A stretch of 64,000 nt of DNA from JABSSA01 sp039960995 (GTDB taxonomy: Bacteria > Pseudomonadota > Alphaproteobacteria > Rhodobacterales > Rhodobacteraceae), in NCBI GenBank assembly GCA_039960995.1, contig JBDVKF010000005.1, positions 16,571 through 80,570 of the forward strand, read 5' to 3'. Under the pieces are notes generated by a model. The model was not told the DNA's origin. It made no database searches and worked only from the letters and a program-made list of their open reading frames with translations. A program made the position numbers and the translations under genes. Below, one piece after another: positions 62,230 to 64,000 of this stretch; position 1 is the first letter of the stretch, and each line of letters opens with the position of its first letter.

Positions 62230-62715
62230 TTAGAGAGACCCAGAAAAGGGCTCAACCCAAGTATCGGTGACCGCGTACGGCGTACCGCCGCCGCCAGCTA
62301 AGGCCTTGAGCCAATCTGGCGCAGACTTGGAGCTAGAGCTGCCGAAAAGCAGTTCGATTAAGTCAGCCGGGTCTTCAAACTTATCCGTATAAGCGACCAG
62401 TATGTTACCGTCGAAAATCAATCCATCTTTAGTGTTTTGGCTTGTACCTTCGAATGTAGCACGTAAAGCGCCGCCTCCCATCGAGGCGACTATCCCGCCA
62501 AAGTCATAAGCGTTTTCAAAGGTGACATTTACTAGCCCTTCTTTGACGGCTATCACTTCCGTCCGAATTTGGTCCTTAAAGCCGCCCGGACGATCAATTG
62601 CTGTCTCGGAAGCGACCTTCTTCACTTTTTCTAAAAGGCCGATATCCGTAAGGGTTTTGGCCGCCCCAGCGCCATTGTAGTAGTGTTCGATAAACTCCCG
62701 ATTTCCCCAAGCCAT
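62230..62715 (-). CDS. uncharacterised island protein
   Basis: A 161-residue protein starting AWGNREFIEHYYNGAGAAKTL. A beta-rich middle follows (ALRATFEGTSQN, LIFDGNILVAYTDKFEDPADLIELL), then a Ser/Gly-rich stretch and a C-terminal GGTPYAVTDTWVEPFSG. It has no signal peptide or membrane segment. The ATG at 62715 follows a GGGAG ribosome-binding site; a longer frame to 62817 lacks one. Not recognised; an effector-like or immunity function cannot be excluded. Confidence 0.7.
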   Translation of the reverse strand: MAWGNREFIEHYYNGAGAAKTLTDIGLLEKVKKVASETAIDRPGGFKDQIRTEVIAVKEGLVNVTFENAYDFGGIVASMGGGALRATFEGTSQNTKDGLIFDGNILVAYTDKFEDPADLIELLFGSSSSKSAPDWLKALAGGGGTPYAVTDTWVEPFSGSL

Positions 62716-63302
62716 AATGTACTCCCTATATCTGAATCTTCTTGACGAAAGTATCTGCTCAAATCCATCAGAAAACGATACCAACTCAATTCCGCGCAAC
62801 CGTCTTGATTTGATCACGGGTAAACGTTGTCTTTAATTTATTCAACTTACCTGAGTTCTGTGGTCATTACAACAAACGAACGTTCTGGACAGAAACTGAA
62901 AGCGGCCATTGGTTCGATTTCAGTGAAAGCCCGCTTCGTCCGCACAGCGGAAGTTGGTGCATCGCGCAGCGAATGGCGGGTTCGAGCCGAACGAAACGGA
63001 TGCTGCAGGTCACACAAGTGTCCGATTGGGTTTGTCAAATGTGCAATCGCCCAAACAAGGCAATCATTTTCCACATTTGACTACTTCTCTTAGATGCGCG
63101 AAAAATGATAGCATCCGTACCTTGCAAGAAAAGAGACGTAGGGCTGAAATACTCAATCGGTTCTGATGGCGTTTGGGCGGGTTTAAGGAGAAGCGATCGA
63201 CATCCGAAAAACCAACAAGCTGTGGTATTTTATGTGGTATGATTTTAGTACCTCAAATTTTCATGACATTAAATCAGATATATAGCTGTAAAATTATGGG
63301 GA
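62716..63302. other. distal island end, no convincing gene
   Basis: A plus-strand frame at 62827-63093 exists, but it is Ser/Arg/Cys-rich with no good ribosome-binding site. The sequence near 62890-63000 looks like dispersed intergenic repeat material I associate with Rhodobacteraceae. Nothing else is identifiable up to the distal repeat. Confidence 0.4.
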
Positions 63303-63316
63303 CTGTCTCTCCGCCA
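63303..63316 (+). repeat. att direct repeat, distal (attR)
   Basis: An exact 14-base copy of the tRNA-Ser 3' end (CTGTCTCTCCGCCA). It is not part of a tRNA here. Bases on both sides differ from those around the proximal copy, so the repeat limits are clear. Confidence 0.8.
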
Positions 63317-63461
63317 TGACAAATTCCCTACCGCTATTGAAAACTCATATTTTACGCGTACTTACCCGTTTAATGGGTGTTTTGTACGCTGTATGTGCCA
63401 ATCGAACACCCCGAAATTGCTACACAATCTGCTACACAGCAGGTTCGTCGCGGGGTTTGTT

Positions 63462-64000
63462 ATGTCTGTGATCAAACGAGGAAATCAGTGGTGTTTGCGC
63501 CGCTGCGTGCCTGTGGAATTTCAGCAGGTCGAATCTCGCGCGGAGATTTGGATCAGTCTAAAAACGGATTCAAAGCGGCTTGCGGCTGAGAAAGCACCGG
63601 CGGTGTGGAGCGAACAGGTTGCGGCCTGGAAGGCGCGGTTGTCCGGGAATGACCCAGATGCGATGAAGCATTTCGAGGCCGTGCAGGATTTGGCGTCATC
63701 CAAAGGCGTGCGTTACATGCCGTTGGATCAGGTGGTTCAACTGCCCATCGACGCCCTGTTGGATCGGACTGAGGTGATCGTCAGTCGTGATCAAAAACCG
63801 GACACGCTGCAGGCCGCAGCAGTTTTGGGGACAAAGCAGCCTCCGGTGTTGGCTGTTACACAGGCGTTGGAGACCTATTGGGCACTGGCCAAGGACAAGA
63901 CATTTTGGCAAAAGCGAAGATCAGAAACGGCGTTGGGAGAACCCGCGCAAAAAGGCTGTCCGGAATTTTGTGAGCATCGTCGGCGACAAGCCGATGAATG
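63462..64000 (+). pseudogene. second tyrosine integrase (DUF6538-type), frameshifted and cut by the window edge
   Basis: The ATG at 63462 begins SVIKRGNQWCLRRCVPVEFQ, the N-terminus of DUF6538-type integrases, and the frame is coherent to ALAKDKTF (residues about 140-148). After a TTTT run at 63903-63906 the reading frame fails. One base over, GKSEDQKRRWENPRKKAVRN, then FVSIVGDKPM, continues as a SAM-like core-binding domain. A single extra T explains this. It may be a true pseudogene or a sequencing error. The catalytic domain lies beyond the window. Confidence 0.78.

Larger units (their letters stand above)
56705..63316. mobile_element. tRNA-Ser-integrated genomic island, about 6.6 kb
   Basis: The island is bounded by the 14-bp repeat of the tRNA-Ser 3' end. 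It holds a tyrosine integrase, an AlpA-like excisionase candidate, a replication-initiator-like HTH gene and several unrecognised cargo genes. Several stretches are visibly AT-richer than the host genes, and intergenic gaps are longer. No capsid, portal or conjugation genes are seen, so it looks like a small satellite-type or degraded element. Confidence 0.78.

Noticed and set aside
62827..63093. 88-codon frame near the distal end of the island
   Set aside because: Ser/Arg/Cys-rich translation with no ribosome-binding site; more like intergenic repeat material.
1..64000. CRISPR arrays, IS elements or rRNA operons
   Set aside because: No regularly spaced repeats, transposase genes with inverted repeats, or rRNA-like sequence were seen in the window.

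Overview
The window looks like a chromosomal segment of an alphaproteobacterium of the Rhodobacterales (Roseobacter group). This is inferred from gene content and order, not from a database search. The signs are a phoR-pstSCAB-phoU-phoB locus, a ChpT-type phosphotransferase beside a DUF3553 gene, an olsBA ornithine-lipid pair, and an L21 ribosomal protein with a long Lys/Ala-rich tail. Codon use is moderately GC-rich across most of the window. It turns visibly AT-richer at about 16.6-18.2 kb, in the 41.6-42.2 kb gap, and in parts of the terminal island.

Region by region: 0-8 kb holds housekeeping genes (PQQ-type sugar dehydrogenase, GlxA-like regulator, class II DAHP synthase, PAS protein, yicC, gmk, gamma-carbonic anhydrase, a trans-sulfuration enzyme). 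8-15.3 kb is a complete phosphate regulon with a triple Pho-box heptamer before pstS and a hairpin between pstS and pstC. 15.3-18.2 kb carries a PaaX-type regulator, a carboxymuconolactone decarboxylase-like gene and two unrecognised genes. 18.4-40.3 kb is a large acyl-CoA catabolic region: acyl-CoA ligase, four SDRs, thioesterase, serine hydrolase, GST, DsbA-like isomerase, a full Liv-type ABC importer, an APH-family kinase, histidine phosphatases, nitronate monooxygenase, two acyl-CoA dehydrogenases, two MDR oxidoreductases and a MaoC hydratase. An APH kinase next to a phosphatase and an ACAD pair suggests a phosphorylated acyl-CoA route, as in 4-hydroxyacid/levulinate degradation. The catalytic ACAD subunit carries an in-frame stop codon.

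40.3-43.5 kb has aroQ overlapping a LuxR-type solo regulator whose ligand-pocket residues are altered, then an 850-base gap containing a run of hairpins that looks like a structured RNA, then an AGAT-like amidinotransferase. 43.6-56.5 kb is a dense minus-strand housekeeping block (tsf, rpsB, olsBA, proBA, obg, rpmA, rplU, two GNATs, a LysE exporter and two DUF2059 proteins), with chpT on the plus strand.

From 56.7 kb onward the window is accessory. A tRNA-Ser(CGA) is followed by a tyrosine recombinase, and a 14-bp copy of the tRNA 3' end recurs at 63.3 kb. This defines a roughly 6.6-kb integrated island of mostly unrecognised genes. A second integrase gene begins just beyond the distal repeat, appears frameshifted, and runs off the window, so integration at this locus may be tandem.
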